Source of the DNA: Cognatiluteimonas lumbrici
GTDB taxonomy: Bacteria; Pseudomonadota; Gammaproteobacteria; Xanthomonadales; Xanthomonadaceae
Length of the DNA: 64,000 nucleotides
Assembly: GCF_006476065.1 (NCBI RefSeq)
Contig: NZ_ML636798.1
Span: 1,500,207 to 1,564,206 of the forward strand
Reading direction: 5' to 3'
Part shown: one piece after another, positions 1-8,842 of the stretch
Position numbering within the stretch: the stretch's first letter is position 1
Layout of the letters: each line of letters begins with the position of its first letter
The notes under the pieces: generated by a model
What the model was told of the DNA's origin: nothing
What the model saw: the letters and a program-made list of their open reading frames with translations, nothing else
Databases searched by the model: none
Made by a program: the position numbers and the translations under genes

Positions 1-885
1 CTCGCCCGGCAGCGCGTCGAGGCCGCGGTCCATGAAGCGCCGGAAGGACTGCCCGGACAGGTCCACGTAGTCGCCGTTGCGGTACGCGAAGTACATCGGC
101 ACGTCGAGGATGTAGTCCACGTAGCGCTCGTAGCCGAAGCCGTCCTCGAACACGAAGTCGAGCATCCCGGTGCGGTCGGGATCGGTGTCGGTCCAGATGT
201 GCGAGCGGTAGCTGAGGAAGCCGTTGGGCTTGCCTTCGGTGAACGGCGAGTCGGCGAACAGCGCGGTCGCCACCGGCTGCAGCGCCAGCGACACGCGGAA
301 CTTGCGCACCATGTCCGCTTCGCTGCTGAAGTCGAGGTTGACCTGCACGGTGCAGGTGCGGGTCATCATGTCGAGTCCGAGCTTGCCGACCTTCGGCATG
401 TAGGCGCGCATGATCCTGTAGCGGCCCTTGGGCATCCACGGCATGTCGGCGCGCGACCACTTGGGCTGGAAGCCCATGCCGAGGAAGCCCAGGCGCAGGT
501 CGTCGGCGACGGTCTTGACCTCGAGCAGGTGGCTGCCGACCTCGCGGCAGGTCTCGTGGATGGAACGCAGCTGGGCGCCGGACAGTTCGAACTGGCCGGC
601 GGGTTCGAGCGTGACCGAGGCACCGTCGCCGCGGGTCAGGGCGATCACGCGGCCGTTCTCCTCCACGGGGTCCCAGCCGAAGCGCACCAGGCCCTTGAGC
701 AGGGCTTCGATGCCGCGCTCGCCGTCGAATTCGGGCGGGCGCAGGTCGTCGAAGCGGAAGCCGAACTTCTCGTGCTCGGTGCCGATGCGCCAGTCGTCGC
801 GGGCGCGCTCGCCGGCGGCGATGTACTCGATCAGTTCCCGGCGATCGGCGATCGGGGATTCGGCAACGTTGCTGGGACTCGACAT
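1..885 (-). CDS. gshA: glutamate-cysteine ligase, N-terminal part (3' end beyond window)
   Basis: First step of glutathione synthesis: ATP-dependent ligation of glutamate to cysteine in the cytoplasm. The 295 visible codons match the plant/proteobacterial GshA subfamily, not the E. coli type; a conserved GTEHEKFGF stretch lies at residues 35-43, and the [12 protein letters not shown] and [12 protein letters not shown] segments follow. Family members are about 450 residues, so roughly a third is missing at the left window edge. The start is an ATG at 885, with the coding sequence [10 protein letters not shown] behind it. Its upstream neighbour engB lies on the same strand, separated by a REP unit, so cotranscription is possible. 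Subfamily recognised from memory of the family; not searched. Confidence 0.9.
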   Translation of the reverse strand, partial: MSSPSNVAESPIADRRELIEYIAAGERARDDWRIGTEHEKFGFRFDDLRPPEFDGERGIEALLKGLVRFGWDPVEENGRVIALTRGDGASVTLEPAGQFELSGAQLRSIHETCREVGSHLLEVKTVADDLRLGFLGMGFQPKWSRADMPWMPKGRYRIMRAYMPKVGKLGLDMMTRTCTVQVNLDFSSEADMVRKFRVSLALQPVATALFADSPFTEGKPNGFLSYRSHIWTDTDPDRTGMLDFVFEDGFGYERYVDYILDVPMYFAYRNGDYVDLSGQSFRRFMDRGLDALPGE

Positions 886-920
886 TCGGCGATTGTAGTG
901 CCGCGCGCGCCGCCGGAGCC

Positions 921-947
921 GGTCGCGGCGCCAGCGCCGCTCCTACA
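921..947 (-). repeat. GTAG-headed REP unit a (supplies engB stop)
   Basis: A 27-bp palindromic unit reading, on the minus strand, TGTAGGAGCGGCGCT, then G as loop centre, then GCGCCGCGACC in effect. The same unit recurs at 8365, 8425, 12996, 13035 and 36823 with changes only at the loop centre. GTAG-headed REPs of this kind (SMAG elements) are known in Stenotrophomonas and are mobilised by RAYT transposases; no RAYT gene is in this window. The TAG at 945-943 is the stop codon of engB. Confidence 0.85.
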
Positions 948-1581
948 GGTCCAGCCAGCGGGAGACGACGGCGCGGGCTTCCTCGACGCCCTGCTTCGAC
1001 TCGCCGGAGAAGGCCTGCACGCTGACGGTGTCGCCGTAGGCGGCGGCGAGTTCCTTGCGCACCGCCAGTACGGTGTTGCCGGCGGCGCCGCGGCCGAGCT
1101 TGTCGGCCTTGGTCAGCAATGCGTGCGCGGGCAGGCCGCGCCGGACGGCGTAGCCGATCATCTGGCGGTCGTAGTCCTTCAGCGGATGGCGGATGTCCAT
1201 CACCACCACCAGCCCGCGCAGCGCCTGGCGGCTGCCGAACCAGCCGTCGAGGAACTGCTGCCAGTGGGCCTGCAGGTCCTGCGGCACCTTGGCGTAGCCG
1301 TAGCCGGGCAGGTCCACCAGGTAGCGGGCCGCCTCCGGCCGGGCCTCGCGGTCCGTGCCCGGCGGGGTCACGTCGAAATAGACCAGCTGCTGGGTGCGGC
1401 CCGGCGTCTTCGACACCCGCGCGAGCGCGTTGCGCTGGCACAGGGCGTTGAGGGCACTGGACTTGCCGGCGTTGGAACGGCCGGCGAAAGCGACCTCGAA
1501 ACCGCCGTCCGGCGGCAACTGGCGATGGTTGTGCGCGGCCAGCAGGTAGTCGGCGCGGGCGAGGGGATTGGGGACGGCCAT
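943..1581 (-). CDS. engB: ribosome biogenesis GTP-binding protein EngB/YsxC/YihA
   Basis: A small GTPase needed for large ribosomal subunit assembly and, by extension in many bacteria, cell division. The 212-residue product has the P-loop GRSNAGKS at 34-41, the G3 motif DLPGYG at 89-94 and the G4 motif TKAD at 155-158, and is of usual family length. The ATG at 1581 gives [18 protein letters not shown], as in relatives. The last codons are Leu-Asp-Leu followed by a TAG that belongs to REP unit a. The cytochrome c4 promoter on the opposite strand overlaps the start region. Confidence 0.95.
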   Translation of the reverse strand: MAVPNPLARADYLLAAHNHRQLPPDGGFEVAFAGRSNAGKSSALNALCQRNALARVSKTPGRTQQLVYFDVTPPGTDREARPEAARYLVDLPGYGYAKVPQDLQAHWQQFLDGWFGSRQALRGLVVVMDIRHPLKDYDRQMIGYAVRRGLPAHALLTKADKLGRGAAGNTVLAVRKELAAAYGDTVSVQAFSGESKQGVEEARAVVSRWLDL

Positions 1582-1597
1582 CCGGCTAGCATATAAT
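1568..1597 (+). promoter_or_regulatory. sigma70-like promoter of cytochrome c4
   Basis: A perfect TATAAT -10 box lies at 1592-1597 with a TTGGGG -35 candidate at 1568-1573, 18 bp apart. The c4 start codon is 57 bp downstream. The -35 overlaps the first codons of the divergent engB. The assignment rests on consensus matching only. Confidence 0.55.
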
Positions 1598-1653
1598 TCT
1601 GCGTCTATGCGGTCGCGCCCGGCGCGCCGTCCCACGTGTTCCTGGAGCTTTGC

Positions 1654-2613
1654 ATGCGCCACGCCCGCGCCTACGGAATCGCTGCCCTCGCCACCGTCGC
1701 GATGGCCGCCGTCGCCTACGCCCAGACCACCGAGACCACGGTGACGCCGCTGCCGGACAACGCGCCGGTGGAAGCCGCGCCGCTCGACGCGGCCCCGGCC
1801 GACCTGTCGGCGACCACCTGGGGCGACGCCAAGGCCGGCGCCACCAAGGCCGCGGCCTGCGCCGCCTGCCATGGCGTCGACGGCAACCCGAGCGACCCGC
1901 AGTACCCGCGCCTGGCCGGCATGCCCGAGCGCTACATCGCCGAGCAGCTGGCCCTGTTCAAGGCCAACCAGCGCACCAGCGGCATGGCCGCGGTGATGAT
2001 CCCGTTCGCGACCATGCTGTCGCCGCAGGACATGCGCGACGTGGGCGCGTACTTCGCGCAGCAGAACCCGGGCGCCGGCATCGCCGACGACACCGTGATC
2101 GCCGGCGGCCCGTACGACGGCATGAAGTTCTACCAGGTGGGCGAGCAGCTCTACCGCGGCGGCGACTTCGAGCGCGGCATCCCCGCGTGCATGGCGTGCC
2201 ACGGCCCGACCGGCGCCGGCAACCCGGGCCCGGCCTACCCGAACGTGGGCGGCCAGAACTCCGGCTACGCCGCGCGCCGGCTCGAGGAGTTCCGCTCCGG
2301 CACCGGTCCGCTCGCCGACAACCCGCAGTTCCAGATCATGGCGAAGGTCGCCGCCGAGCTGACCGACCAGGAGATCCAGTCCCTGGCCAGCTACCTGCAG
2401 GGCCTGCACGCGCGCACCGACGTGGTCGTGGCCAGCGCCGCGACCCCCGCCAGTGCGCCGGTCGCCCCGGCTGGCGACGAAGCCGTGACCACCGATACCG
2501 CCGAGGGCGAAGCCGCCGAAGGCGATGCCGCCGCCACGCCGGCGACGGACGCGCCCACCGAGGCCGGGCAGACCGACGCTGAACAGGCCGACGCCGAATC
2601 CGTCGAGCCGTGA
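1654..2613 (+). CDS. diheme cytochrome c4
   Basis: Periplasmic electron carrier, commonly a donor to terminal oxidases such as the one encoded at 20-27 kb. Two heme c attachment sites are present: CAACH at 69-73 and CMACH at 179-183, one in each of two homologous class I cytochrome domains, behind a signal peptide of about 24 residues ending AYA. The start at 1654 has GGAG seven bases upstream (1643-1646), which favours it over an in-frame codon at 1636. The tail from about residue 260 is an Ala/Glu/Asp/Thr-rich low-complexity extension not usual for c4 (typical mature length about 190-200). It precedes two DsbA-like genes, an order common in xanthomonads. Confidence 0.92.
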   Translation: MRHARAYGIAALATVAMAAVAYAQTTETTVTPLPDNAPVEAAPLDAAPADLSATTWGDAKAGATKAAACAACHGVDGNPSDPQYPRLAGMPERYIAEQLALFKANQRTSGMAAVMIPFATMLSPQDMRDVGAYFAQQNPGAGIADDTVIAGGPYDGMKFYQVGEQLYRGGDFERGIPACMACHGPTGAGNPGPAYPNVGGQNSGYAARRLEEFRSGTGPLADNPQFQIMAKVAAELTDQEIQSLASYLQGLHARTDVVVASAATPASAPVAPAGDEAVTTDTAEGEAAEGDAAATPATDAPTEAGQTDAEQADAESVEP

Positions 2614-2684
2614 GTCGCCGCGGGCGCGGCCCGCTACCATGGCGCGCTGGACCTGCCGGAATGGTGTCGATGGCCTGCGCGCGC

Positions 2685-3314
2685 ATGAAGTTGCTGATCG
2701 CCCTGCTCTGCCTGGCGCTGCCGATGGCGGCCTGCGCCGCCGACGCGCCGTCGGCCCTGGTCGAGGGCCGTGACTACGTCCTCGTCGAGGGCGGCCAGCC
2801 CTACCGGCCGCTCGAGGGCAAGGTCGAGGTGGTCGAGGTCTTCGCCTACACCTGCCCGCACTGCGCCGACTTCCAGCCGGCCTTCGGTGCCTGGGCGGCG
2901 CGCCAGCCCGACGACGTCCGCGTGACCTACGTGCCGGCCCCCTTCGGGCCCGGCGAGACCTGGGCGCGGGCGTTCTTCGTGGCCGAGGAGGAAGGCGCGC
3001 TGGGCCGCACCCACGACGCGCTGTTCCGCGCCGTGCACGACGAGCGCCTGCTCGCGCACAACGCCAGCGCCGCCGAGCTGGCCTGGTTCTACGGCCAGCA
3101 CGGCATGGACGCGACCCGGATGAAGGTGCGCATGCTGTCGCCCGAGGTCGAAGCGAAGGTGCGCCACGCGCGCGAGTTCGCGCTCGGCATCCGCCTGCCT
3201 GGCACCCCGACCCTGGTGGTCAACGGCCGTTACGTGATCACCCCGTCCAGCCACGCCGACGCCCTGCGCATCGCCGACGCGCTGGTCGCGAAGCTGCGCG
3301 CCGGGCGCCATTGA
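2685..3314 (+). CDS. dsbA: DsbA-family thiol:disulfide interchange protein (CPHC)
   Basis: Periplasmic dithiol oxidase that introduces disulfides into exported proteins. The 209-residue product has an N-terminal signal sequence and the classic DsbA active site CPHC at 57-60, plus the cis-proline loop LPGTPTLVVNG near 175-185. The start chosen is ATG 2685 (MKLLIALLCL), giving a compact signal peptide; an ATG at 2661 in the same frame is possible, and neither has a strong ribosome binding site. The sequence MAAC before the mature part could be a weak lipobox. It is followed at once by a second, CPAC-type paralogue, so the two are probably cotranscribed. Confidence 0.9.
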   Translation: MKLLIALLCLALPMAACAADAPSALVEGRDYVLVEGGQPYRPLEGKVEVVEVFAYTCPHCADFQPAFGAWAARQPDDVRVTYVPAPFGPGETWARAFFVAEEEGALGRTHDALFRAVHDERLLAHNASAAELAWFYGQHGMDATRMKVRMLSPEVEAKVRHAREFALGIRLPGTPTLVVNGRYVITPSSHADALRIADALVAKLRAGRH

Positions 3315-3373
3315 CGAACGCCATTGAGAAGCCCGGTCCCCAACCCCATTTCCAGTTCCGCGGAGCCAAGCCC

Positions 3374-4213
3374 ATGAAGCGATCCCTCCTCCTGCTGCCG
3401 CTGCTGCTGCTCGTCGCCTGCAGCCAGAACGCCCCCGCCGACGCCGAGGGCGCGGACGCCGCTGGCCCGGGCGCCGCCACTGCCGACGCCGGCCCCAGCG
3501 AAGCCGCGCAGGCCGCCGCCGCCTCCGCTGCCGCCGCCGAAGGCGCGCAGCTGCCCGCCGGCGAAACGGCCGGCACCGACGCCGCTCCGGCCGCGACCCC
3601 GGCCGAGACGCCGACGAACGACGCACCGGTCGCGGCCGACGGCCTGGTCGAAGGCGTGGACTACGAGGTGATCCCCGGCGGCCAGCCGTACGAGCCGCTC
3701 AACGGCAAGGTCGAAGTCGTCGAGGTGTTCAGCTACATCTGCCCGGCCTGCGCGCGCTTCGAGCCGGTGTTCAGCACCTGGGCGGCCAGCGCCGCCGACG
3801 ACGTGCGCGTGACCTACGTGCCGGCCTCGTTCAACGCGCAGTGGGAGCCGTACGCGCGCGCCTTCATCGTCGCCGACGCCATGGGCATCGCCGACGACAG
3901 CCACACCGACCTGTTCCATGCCATCCACGTCGCGCGCAGCCTGCCCGGCGAGGGCCAGAAACCGGACGCGCGCAAGGTCGCCGAGTTCTACGCCAAGTAC
4001 GGCGCCGATCCGGACCGTTTCCTGGCCGACATGAACAGCTTCGCCACCGACGCCAAGCTCAAGCGCGCCACCCAGTACCTGATCCGCGAGCGGGTCGGCG
4101 GCACGCCGACGATCCTGGTCAACGGCAAGTACATGGTGACCACGCGCAAGAGCTACCAGGACATCGCCCGCGTCACCGATGCGCTGGTCGCGCGCGAGCG
4201 CGCGGCGCGGTAA
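3374..4213 (+). CDS. DsbA-family lipoprotein (CPAC), second copy
   Basis: Second DsbA-like oxidoreductase, 279 residues. A lipobox LVAC at 13-16 predicts outer- or inner-membrane anchoring through Cys16. An Ala/Pro/Glu-rich spacer occupies roughly 20-88, and the thioredoxin-fold domain carries CPAC at 123-126 and a cis-proline loop VGGTPTILVNG. The start is ATG 3374 with GGAG at 3362-3365; the longer frame from 3311 overlaps the upstream stop and lacks a signal. The core strongly resembles the gene before it (shared GGQPY, GKVEVVEVF and DDVRVTYVPA segments), pointing to tandem duplication followed by change of the active-site dipeptide and addition of the tether. Confidence 0.9.
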   Translation: MKRSLLLLPLLLLVACSQNAPADAEGADAAGPGAATADAGPSEAAQAAAASAAAAEGAQLPAGETAGTDAAPAATPAETPTNDAPVAADGLVEGVDYEVIPGGQPYEPLNGKVEVVEVFSYICPACARFEPVFSTWAASAADDVRVTYVPASFNAQWEPYARAFIVADAMGIADDSHTDLFHAIHVARSLPGEGQKPDARKVAEFYAKYGADPDRFLADMNSFATDAKLKRATQYLIRERVGGTPTILVNGKYMVTTRKSYQDIARVTDALVARERAAR

Positions 4214-4217
4214 TGCC

Positions 4218-4985
4218 ATGGGCGACACCCGCCGGCTGAAGCTGCTCAGCGCGAACATCCAGGCCGGCTCCAGCACGCGCGGTTACGGCGACTACGTCGC
4301 ACGCAGCTGGTCGCACGTGCTGCCGGCGGGCAACAAGCGGGTCGCGCTGGACCAGATCGCCCGGCTCGCCGGCGCGCACGACATCGTCGGCCTGCAGGAG
4401 GCCGACCCCGGCAGCCTGCGCTCGGGCTTTACCAACCAGACCCACTACCTCGCCCAGCGCGGCGGCTTCGACTACTGGAGCCACCAGCCCAACCGCAGCG
4501 TCGGCGGCCTCGCCTCCAGCGCCAACGGCCTGCTCAGCAAGCTGGAGCCGGTGGAAGTGGTGGACCATCCGCTGCCCGGGCGCATCGCCGGCCGCGGCGT
4601 GCTGATGGCGCGCTTCGGCGATGGCGAGGCCGGGCTGACCGTGGCCATCGCGCACCTGTCGCTGGGCTCGACCTCGCGCCGGGCGCAGCTGGCCTTCATC
4701 GGCGAGCTGCTCAGCGACCATCCCAACGCGGTGCTGATGGGCGACTTCAACTGCGTGCCGGACCGGCCGGAGATGGAGCTGCTGTACAAGCGCACCCGGC
4801 TGCAGCCGCCGTCGGTGTGCGTGCCGACCTTCCCGAGCTGGCGACCGAACCGCGCCATCGACCACATCCTGGTCAGCAGCGGATTGCAACTGGACCGCAT
4901 GCAGGCCATGCCGGCGGCCGCATCCGACCACCTGGCGCTGTCCATCGAGCTCGACGTGCCGCGGGAAGCGTTGCGCGCGGCCTGA
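4218..4985 (+). CDS. endonuclease/exonuclease/phosphatase family protein
   Basis: A 255-residue cytosolic protein of the EEP (exonuclease III/DNase I/Mg-dependent phosphatase) superfamily. Visible metal-site and catalytic motifs are LQEADPG near 60, GDFNCVPD near 177 and the C-terminal SDHLALSIEL, the usual Asn/Glu/Asp/His set. The substrate cannot be told from sequence: members cleave DNA, RNA or phosphodiesters. It starts at ATG 4218, five bases after the DsbA-like stop, so it belongs to the c4-dsbA-dsbA operon by position. No signal peptide is evident, unlike its neighbours. Confidence 0.85.
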   Translation: MGDTRRLKLLSANIQAGSSTRGYGDYVARSWSHVLPAGNKRVALDQIARLAGAHDIVGLQEADPGSLRSGFTNQTHYLAQRGGFDYWSHQPNRSVGGLASSANGLLSKLEPVEVVDHPLPGRIAGRGVLMARFGDGEAGLTVAIAHLSLGSTSRRAQLAFIGELLSDHPNAVLMGDFNCVPDRPEMELLYKRTRLQPPSVCVPTFPSWRPNRAIDHILVSSGLQLDRMQAMPAAASDHLALSIELDVPREALRAA

Positions 4986-5056
4986 GCGGCCCCGGCGCGC
5001 AAAAATTGCGTTCACCCCTGCGCCGCTATAGTCGGGCGCACCCCCTTCACTTCGCG

Positions 5057-7084
5057 ATGACCACGATGAGCACGACGCGCGCTCCCACCGCACGCCTGCC
5101 GCTGGCCTCCCTGCTGTCGCCGCTGCTTTTGGCGGGCATGCTCTTGGCGGGAATGCTCCTGGCGGGCCTGCCACTGCTGCCCGCGACCGCCGCCGAACGC
5201 GCGCAGCCGATGACGCCGGGCGAGGTTGCCGCGGCGATCGCCTCCGCCGAGCGCGGCGAACTCGACGCAACGCGCGCGCAGGCATTGCAGACACCGGTGC
5301 AGGGCTGGATCGAGTACTCGGCGCTGCGCCGCGACCTCGACACGCTGCCGGTGGCGCGCGGCGAGGCCTTCCTCGCGCGCCACCGCGGCAAGCCGGTGGC
5401 CGAGGCCTTCCGCGCCGACTGGCTGGCGTCGCTGGCGCGGCGCAACGAGTGGACCGCGTTCCGCGCCGCGTGGTCGCCCGCGATCGAAAGCACCGAACTG
5501 CGCTGCACCGAGCTGCAGGCGCGGCTGCGGACCGGCGCCGACGACGCGCAGTGGGTGCGCGACGCGCAGGCGGTGTGGACCGGCAGCGGCAAGTCGCTGC
5601 CCGACGCCTGCGACCCGGTGTTCGCCGCGCTCGACGTGCGCGGCGCGCTGACCCCGGAGCTGCGCTGGCAGCGCTTCGACAAGGCGGTGGCGGAGTGGAA
5701 CGCGCCGGTGATGCGCGTCGCCACGAAGGGCCTGCCCGGCGACCAGGCGGCGCTCGGCAACACCTATGCGGCGTACATGGACCAGCCGTCCGCGAGCGTG
5801 TCGCAATGGCCGAAGACCGCGCGCAGCCGCGAGGTCGCGTCGCAGGCGCTGGCCAAGCTCGGCAAGGCCGATCCCGCGGCAGCCGAACGCCTGCTGCCGG
5901 GCGTCGCCGACGCGCTCGGGTTCACCGAGGCCGAACGCGGCCGCGTGCTTTACCAGGTGGCGTTGTGGAGCGCGGCTTCCTACCTGCCCGAATCCGCGCG
6001 CCGGCTGGCGGCGGTGCCGGCGTCCTCCTACGACGGACGCCTGCACGAATGGCAGGTGCGCGAGGCGCTCGCGCGCTCGGACTGGAAGGGCGCGCTGGAA
6101 GCGATCCGGCGCATGCCGCAGAAGCAGCGGGAGGATTCGCACTGGGCCTACTTCGAGGGCCGGCTGCTCGAACTGACCGGTGGCGACAGCGCCGCGGCGC
6201 AGGCCGCCTACCGGCTGGCCGCCGGCAAGCCGGAGTTCCATGGCTTCCTCGCGGCCGACCGCATCGATGCGCCGTACACGCTGTGCCCGTGGCTGCCGGA
6301 CGTAAGCGCCGAGGCGAAGGCGGGCGTGTCCGCGGACCCGTCGCTGGCGCGCGCACTGTTGCTGCACGCCGCCGACCGCAAGGCGTGGGCTGTCCGTGAA
6401 TGGCAGGACGCGCTGTCGCGCTTCGACGATCGCCAGCGCCGGCTCGCGGTCGCGGTCGCGCTCGACCACGGCTGGTTCGACCGCGCGGTGTTCGGCCTCG
6501 GCCGCACCCCGGAGGAGCAGCGCCTGTACCAGCTGCGCTTCCCGCTGCACCACGACGACACCATCCGCCGCGAGGCCGCGAAACACGGACTCGACCCGGC
6601 CTGGGTCGCGGCCGAGATCCGCGCCGAGAGCGTGTTCGATCCGAAGGCACGTTCGCCGGCCAACGCGCGCGGGCTGATGCAGGTGCTGCCGACGACCGGC
6701 GCCGAGGAGGCGCGCCGCCTGGGGCTGCCGTGGAAGGGCGCGGAATCGCTGTACGACCCGGACACCAACATCGCCCTCGGCACCGCCTACCTGCGCAAGG
6801 TGCTCGACCGCTACGGCGGCAAGCCCTACTTCGCGATCGCCGGCTACAACGCCGGGCCGCGGCCGCTGCTGCGCTGGCAGGAACAGCGGCCCAACATGGA
6901 TCCCGACTTCTGGATCGAGACCATCAGCTACGGCGAGACCCGCGACTACGTCGCCCGCGTGCTCGCCTTCAGCACGATCTACGACTGGCGCCTCAACGGC
7001 AACGCGCTGCCGCTGAGCGCGCGCATGAACGGCACGCAGGCACCCCGAAAGGGCTTCACCTGCCCGCTCGCCACCGCGCCCTGA
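5057..7084 (+). CDS. slt: soluble lytic murein transglycosylase (Slt family)
   Basis: Periplasmic enzyme cleaving the MurNAc-GlcNAc bond of peptidoglycan to 1,6-anhydro products. The 675-residue length matches Slt70-type enzymes: signal peptide, long alpha-superhelical U/L region, then the C-terminal SLT domain. The catalytic glutamate is Glu524 in AESVFDPKA, followed by ARGLMQVLP and the AGYNAGP motif. The ATG at 5057 starts the signal peptide; a second ATG at 5066 is equally possible. The signal peptide core is built from three tandem 15-bp repeats (5126-5170). It stands directly before cca. Confidence 0.93.
   Translation: MTTMSTTRAPTARLPLASLLSPLLLAGMLLAGMLLAGLPLLPATAAERAQPMTPGEVAAAIASAERGELDATRAQALQTPVQGWIEYSALRRDLDTLPVARGEAFLARHRGKPVAEAFRADWLASLARRNEWTAFRAAWSPAIESTELRCTELQARLRTGADDAQWVRDAQAVWTGSGKSLPDACDPVFAALDVRGALTPELRWQRFDKAVAEWNAPVMRVATKGLPGDQAALGNTYAAYMDQPSASVSQWPKTARSREVASQALAKLGKADPAAAERLLPGVADALGFTEAERGRVLYQVALWSAASYLPESARRLAAVPASSYDGRLHEWQVREALARSDWKGALEAIRRMPQKQREDSHWAYFEGRLLELTGGDSAAAQAAYRLAAGKPEFHGFLAADRIDAPYTLCPWLPDVSAEAKAGVSADPSLARALLLHAADRKAWAVREWQDALSRFDDRQRRLAVAVALDHGWFDRAVFGLGRTPEEQRLYQLRFPLHHDDTIRREAAKHGLDPAWVAAEIRAESVFDPKARSPANARGLMQVLPTTGAEEARRLGLPWKGAESLYDPDTNIALGTAYLRKVLDRYGGKPYFAIAGYNAGPRPLLRWQEQRPNMDPDFWIETISYGETRDYVARVLAFSTIYDWRLNGNALPLSARMNGTQAPRKGFTCPLATAP
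5126..5170 (+). repeat. three tandem 15-bp repeats in slt signal sequence
   Basis: Units at 5126-5140, 5141-5155 and 5156-5170 each encode the pattern Leu-Leu-Ala-Gly-Met/Leu, sharing the core TGGCGGG. They form the hydrophobic core of the signal peptide, so copy-number change would lengthen or shorten it by five residues without changing frame. Confidence 0.8.
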
Positions 7085-7121
7085 GCCGGGCGCGCGCGGG
7101 CCCCATGGCATGATCGCCAGC

Positions 7122-8369
7122 ATGGACGGCATCGAGGTCTACCTCGTCGGCGGCGCGGTACGCGACGCCCTGCTCGGCATCGCCGGCGGCGACCGCGACT
7201 GGGTGGTGGTCGGGCAGACGCCGCAGGCGATGCGCGACCGCGGCTTCCGCGCGGTCGGCCGCGATTTCCCCGTGTTCCTGCATCCGCAGACGCAGGAGGA
7301 GTACGCGCTGGCGCGCACCGAGCGCAAGTCCGGACGCGGCCATCGCGGCTTCGTGGTGGACGCCGATCCCTCGGTGACGCTGGAACAGGATCTCGCCCGG
7401 CGCGACTTCACCATCAACGCGATCGCGCGTCGCCCCGACGGCACGCTGGTGGATCCGTTCGGCGGCGTCGCCGACATCGAGGCGCGCGTGTTGCGCCACG
7501 TCGGCCCGGCCTTCGCCGAGGACCCGCTGCGCGTGCTGCGCGCGGCGCGCTTCATGGCGCGCTTCGCGCCGCTCGGCTTCCGCGTCGCCGACGAGACCAT
7601 GGCGCTGATGCGCGCGATGGCCGAATCCGGCGAGCTCGCCGAACTGGTGCCCGAGCGCGTGTGGCAGGAGCTGGTGCGCGCGCTCGCCAGCAAGGCGCCG
7701 TCGGCCTTCCTGCGCACGCTCCGCGAGTGCGGCGCGCTGGCCGTGGTCCTGCCCGAGGTGGATGCGCTGTACGGCGTGCCGCAACGCGCCGAGTTCCACC
7801 CGGAGGTGGACACCGGCGTGCACGTCGAACTGGTCTGCGACATGGCCGCGGAGCTCGCGCCAGGCGACGACGTGGTCGGCTTCGCCGCGCTCGTGCACGA
7901 CCTCGGCAAGGCGCGTACGCCGGCGCACGTGCTGCCCCGGCACCTGGGCCACGAGCACGCCGGGCTGAAGCCGCTGGGCGAACTGTGCGAGCGGCTGAAG
8001 GTGCCGGTCGCGCACCGCCGGCTGGCCGAGGTCGCCTGCCGCGAACACCTCAACGTGCACCGCCTGGCGGAACTGCGCGACGACACCGTGCACGACCTGC
8101 TGGCGCGCTGCGACGGCTTCCGCCAGCCCGGGCGCATCGCGCAGCTCGCGCTGGTGTGCGAGGCCGACAAGCGCGGCCGCACCGGGCACCGCGACGACGC
8201 CTACCCGCAGGGGCCGGAACTGCTGCGCCTGCTCGAGGCGGCGGCCGCGGTGCGCGCCGGCGATGTGCTCGCGGCGCTGCCCGAGGGCCGCACGCTGGAA
8301 GGCCCCGCGCTCGGCGCCGCCCTGCGCAAGGCGCGCATCGCCGCGATCCACGAAGCCCGCACCCTGTAG
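7122..8369 (+). CDS. cca: multifunctional CCA tRNA nucleotidyltransferase
   Basis: Adds or repairs the 3'-terminal CCA of tRNAs; HD-containing bacterial versions also have phosphatase and phosphodiesterase activity. The 415-residue protein has [10 protein letters not shown] and the GDRDW metal site at the N-terminus, [10 protein letters not shown] in the head domain, and an HD motif in [11 protein letters not shown] in the C-terminal half, matching the E. coli form (412 aa). The start ATG 7122 aligns with the E. coli N-terminus; ATG 7110 is an in-frame alternative. The final Leu codon is followed by TAG of REP unit b. Confidence 0.93.
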   Translation: MDGIEVYLVGGAVRDALLGIAGGDRDWVVVGQTPQAMRDRGFRAVGRDFPVFLHPQTQEEYALARTERKSGRGHRGFVVDADPSVTLEQDLARRDFTINAIARRPDGTLVDPFGGVADIEARVLRHVGPAFAEDPLRVLRAARFMARFAPLGFRVADETMALMRAMAESGELAELVPERVWQELVRALASKAPSAFLRTLRECGALAVVLPEVDALYGVPQRAEFHPEVDTGVHVELVCDMAAELAPGDDVVGFAALVHDLGKARTPAHVLPRHLGHEHAGLKPLGELCERLKVPVAHRRLAEVACREHLNVHRLAELRDDTVHDLLARCDGFRQPGRIAQLALVCEADKRGRTGHRDDAYPQGPELLRLLEAAAAVRAGDVLAALPEGRTLEGPALGAALRKARIAAIHEARTL

Positions 8370-8391
8370 GAGCGGCGCTAGCGCCGCGACC
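8365..8391 (+). repeat. GTAG-headed REP unit b (supplies cca stop)
   Basis: Copy of the 27-bp REP with loop centre A; the TAG at 8367-8369 is the stop codon of cca. It is identical to the copies at 13035-13061 (opposite orientation) and 36823-36849, and it heads a composite cluster with 8392-8415 and unit c. Confidence 0.85.
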
Positions 8392-8416
8392 CGTGGGAGC
8401 CGCCATGGCGGCGAGC
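8392..8416 (+). repeat. GTGG-type half REP inside the 8.4-kb cluster
   Basis: Between units b and c lies GTGGGAGC followed by the hairpin GCCGCC-AT-GGCGGC. The GTGGGAGC head is the same as in the second repeat family at 39271 and 44914, so this looks like a related REP unit embedded in a GTAG pair. Confidence 0.5.
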
Positions 8417-8424
8417 CCTTCCCC

Positions 8425-8451
8425 GGTCGCGGCGCCAGCGCCGCTCCTACA
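8425..8451 (-). repeat. GTAG-headed REP unit c (supplies stop of VanZ-like gene)
   Basis: Minus-strand copy of the REP with loop centre G, identical to unit a. The TAG at 8449-8447 ends the VanZ-like gene. Together with unit b it makes an inverted pair of the BIME kind between convergent genes. Confidence 0.85.
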
Positions 8452-8842
8452 CCGGGCGGTCGAGCTTCAGCAGGAGATCGCCGAGCGGGGTCCAGGCGGT
8501 GGCCAGCCCGGCCGCGATCCCGAGCGCATCGGCAACCAGGTCGCCGAGTTCCATCGCCCGCGAGGTGGTGAACAGGTGCTGCGCGATCTCGATCGCCGCG
8601 CCGAGCAGCAGCAGGCCGCCGGCGACCAGCAGCAGCGGCATTCCGCGCCGGAAGAGCTGCACCGCCGACGCCGACAGCGCGAAGAACGCGAGCGCGTGCT
8701 CGAGCTTGTCGCTGACCGGGATGCTGGGCAGGTCGCTGCCCGGCAACAGGCAGGCCAGCACCACGGTCGCGATCGCCAGCCACCACATCGCCAGCCAGGT
8801 GCGCCGCCGGCGCAGCGGCTTGACCCAGGCGGCGCCACTCAC
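8447..8842 (-). CDS. VanZ-like family membrane protein
   Basis: A 131-residue integral membrane protein with about four hydrophobic helices. The segments VSDKLEHALAFFALS and the acidic AAIEIAQHLF stretch are typical of the VanZ-like family, named after a teicoplanin-resistance factor; most chromosomal members have no known function. It uses a GTG start whose last bases overlap the stop of the upstream midA gene (GTGA at 8842-8839), so the two are translationally coupled. The terminal Val codon runs straight into the TAG of REP unit c. Confidence 0.8.
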   Translation of the reverse strand: MSGAAWVKPLRRRRTWLAMWWLAIATVVLACLLPGSDLPSIPVSDKLEHALAFFALSASAVQLFRRGMPLLLVAGGLLLLGAAIEIAQHLFTTSRAMELGDLVADALGIAAGLATAWTPLGDLLLKLDRPV

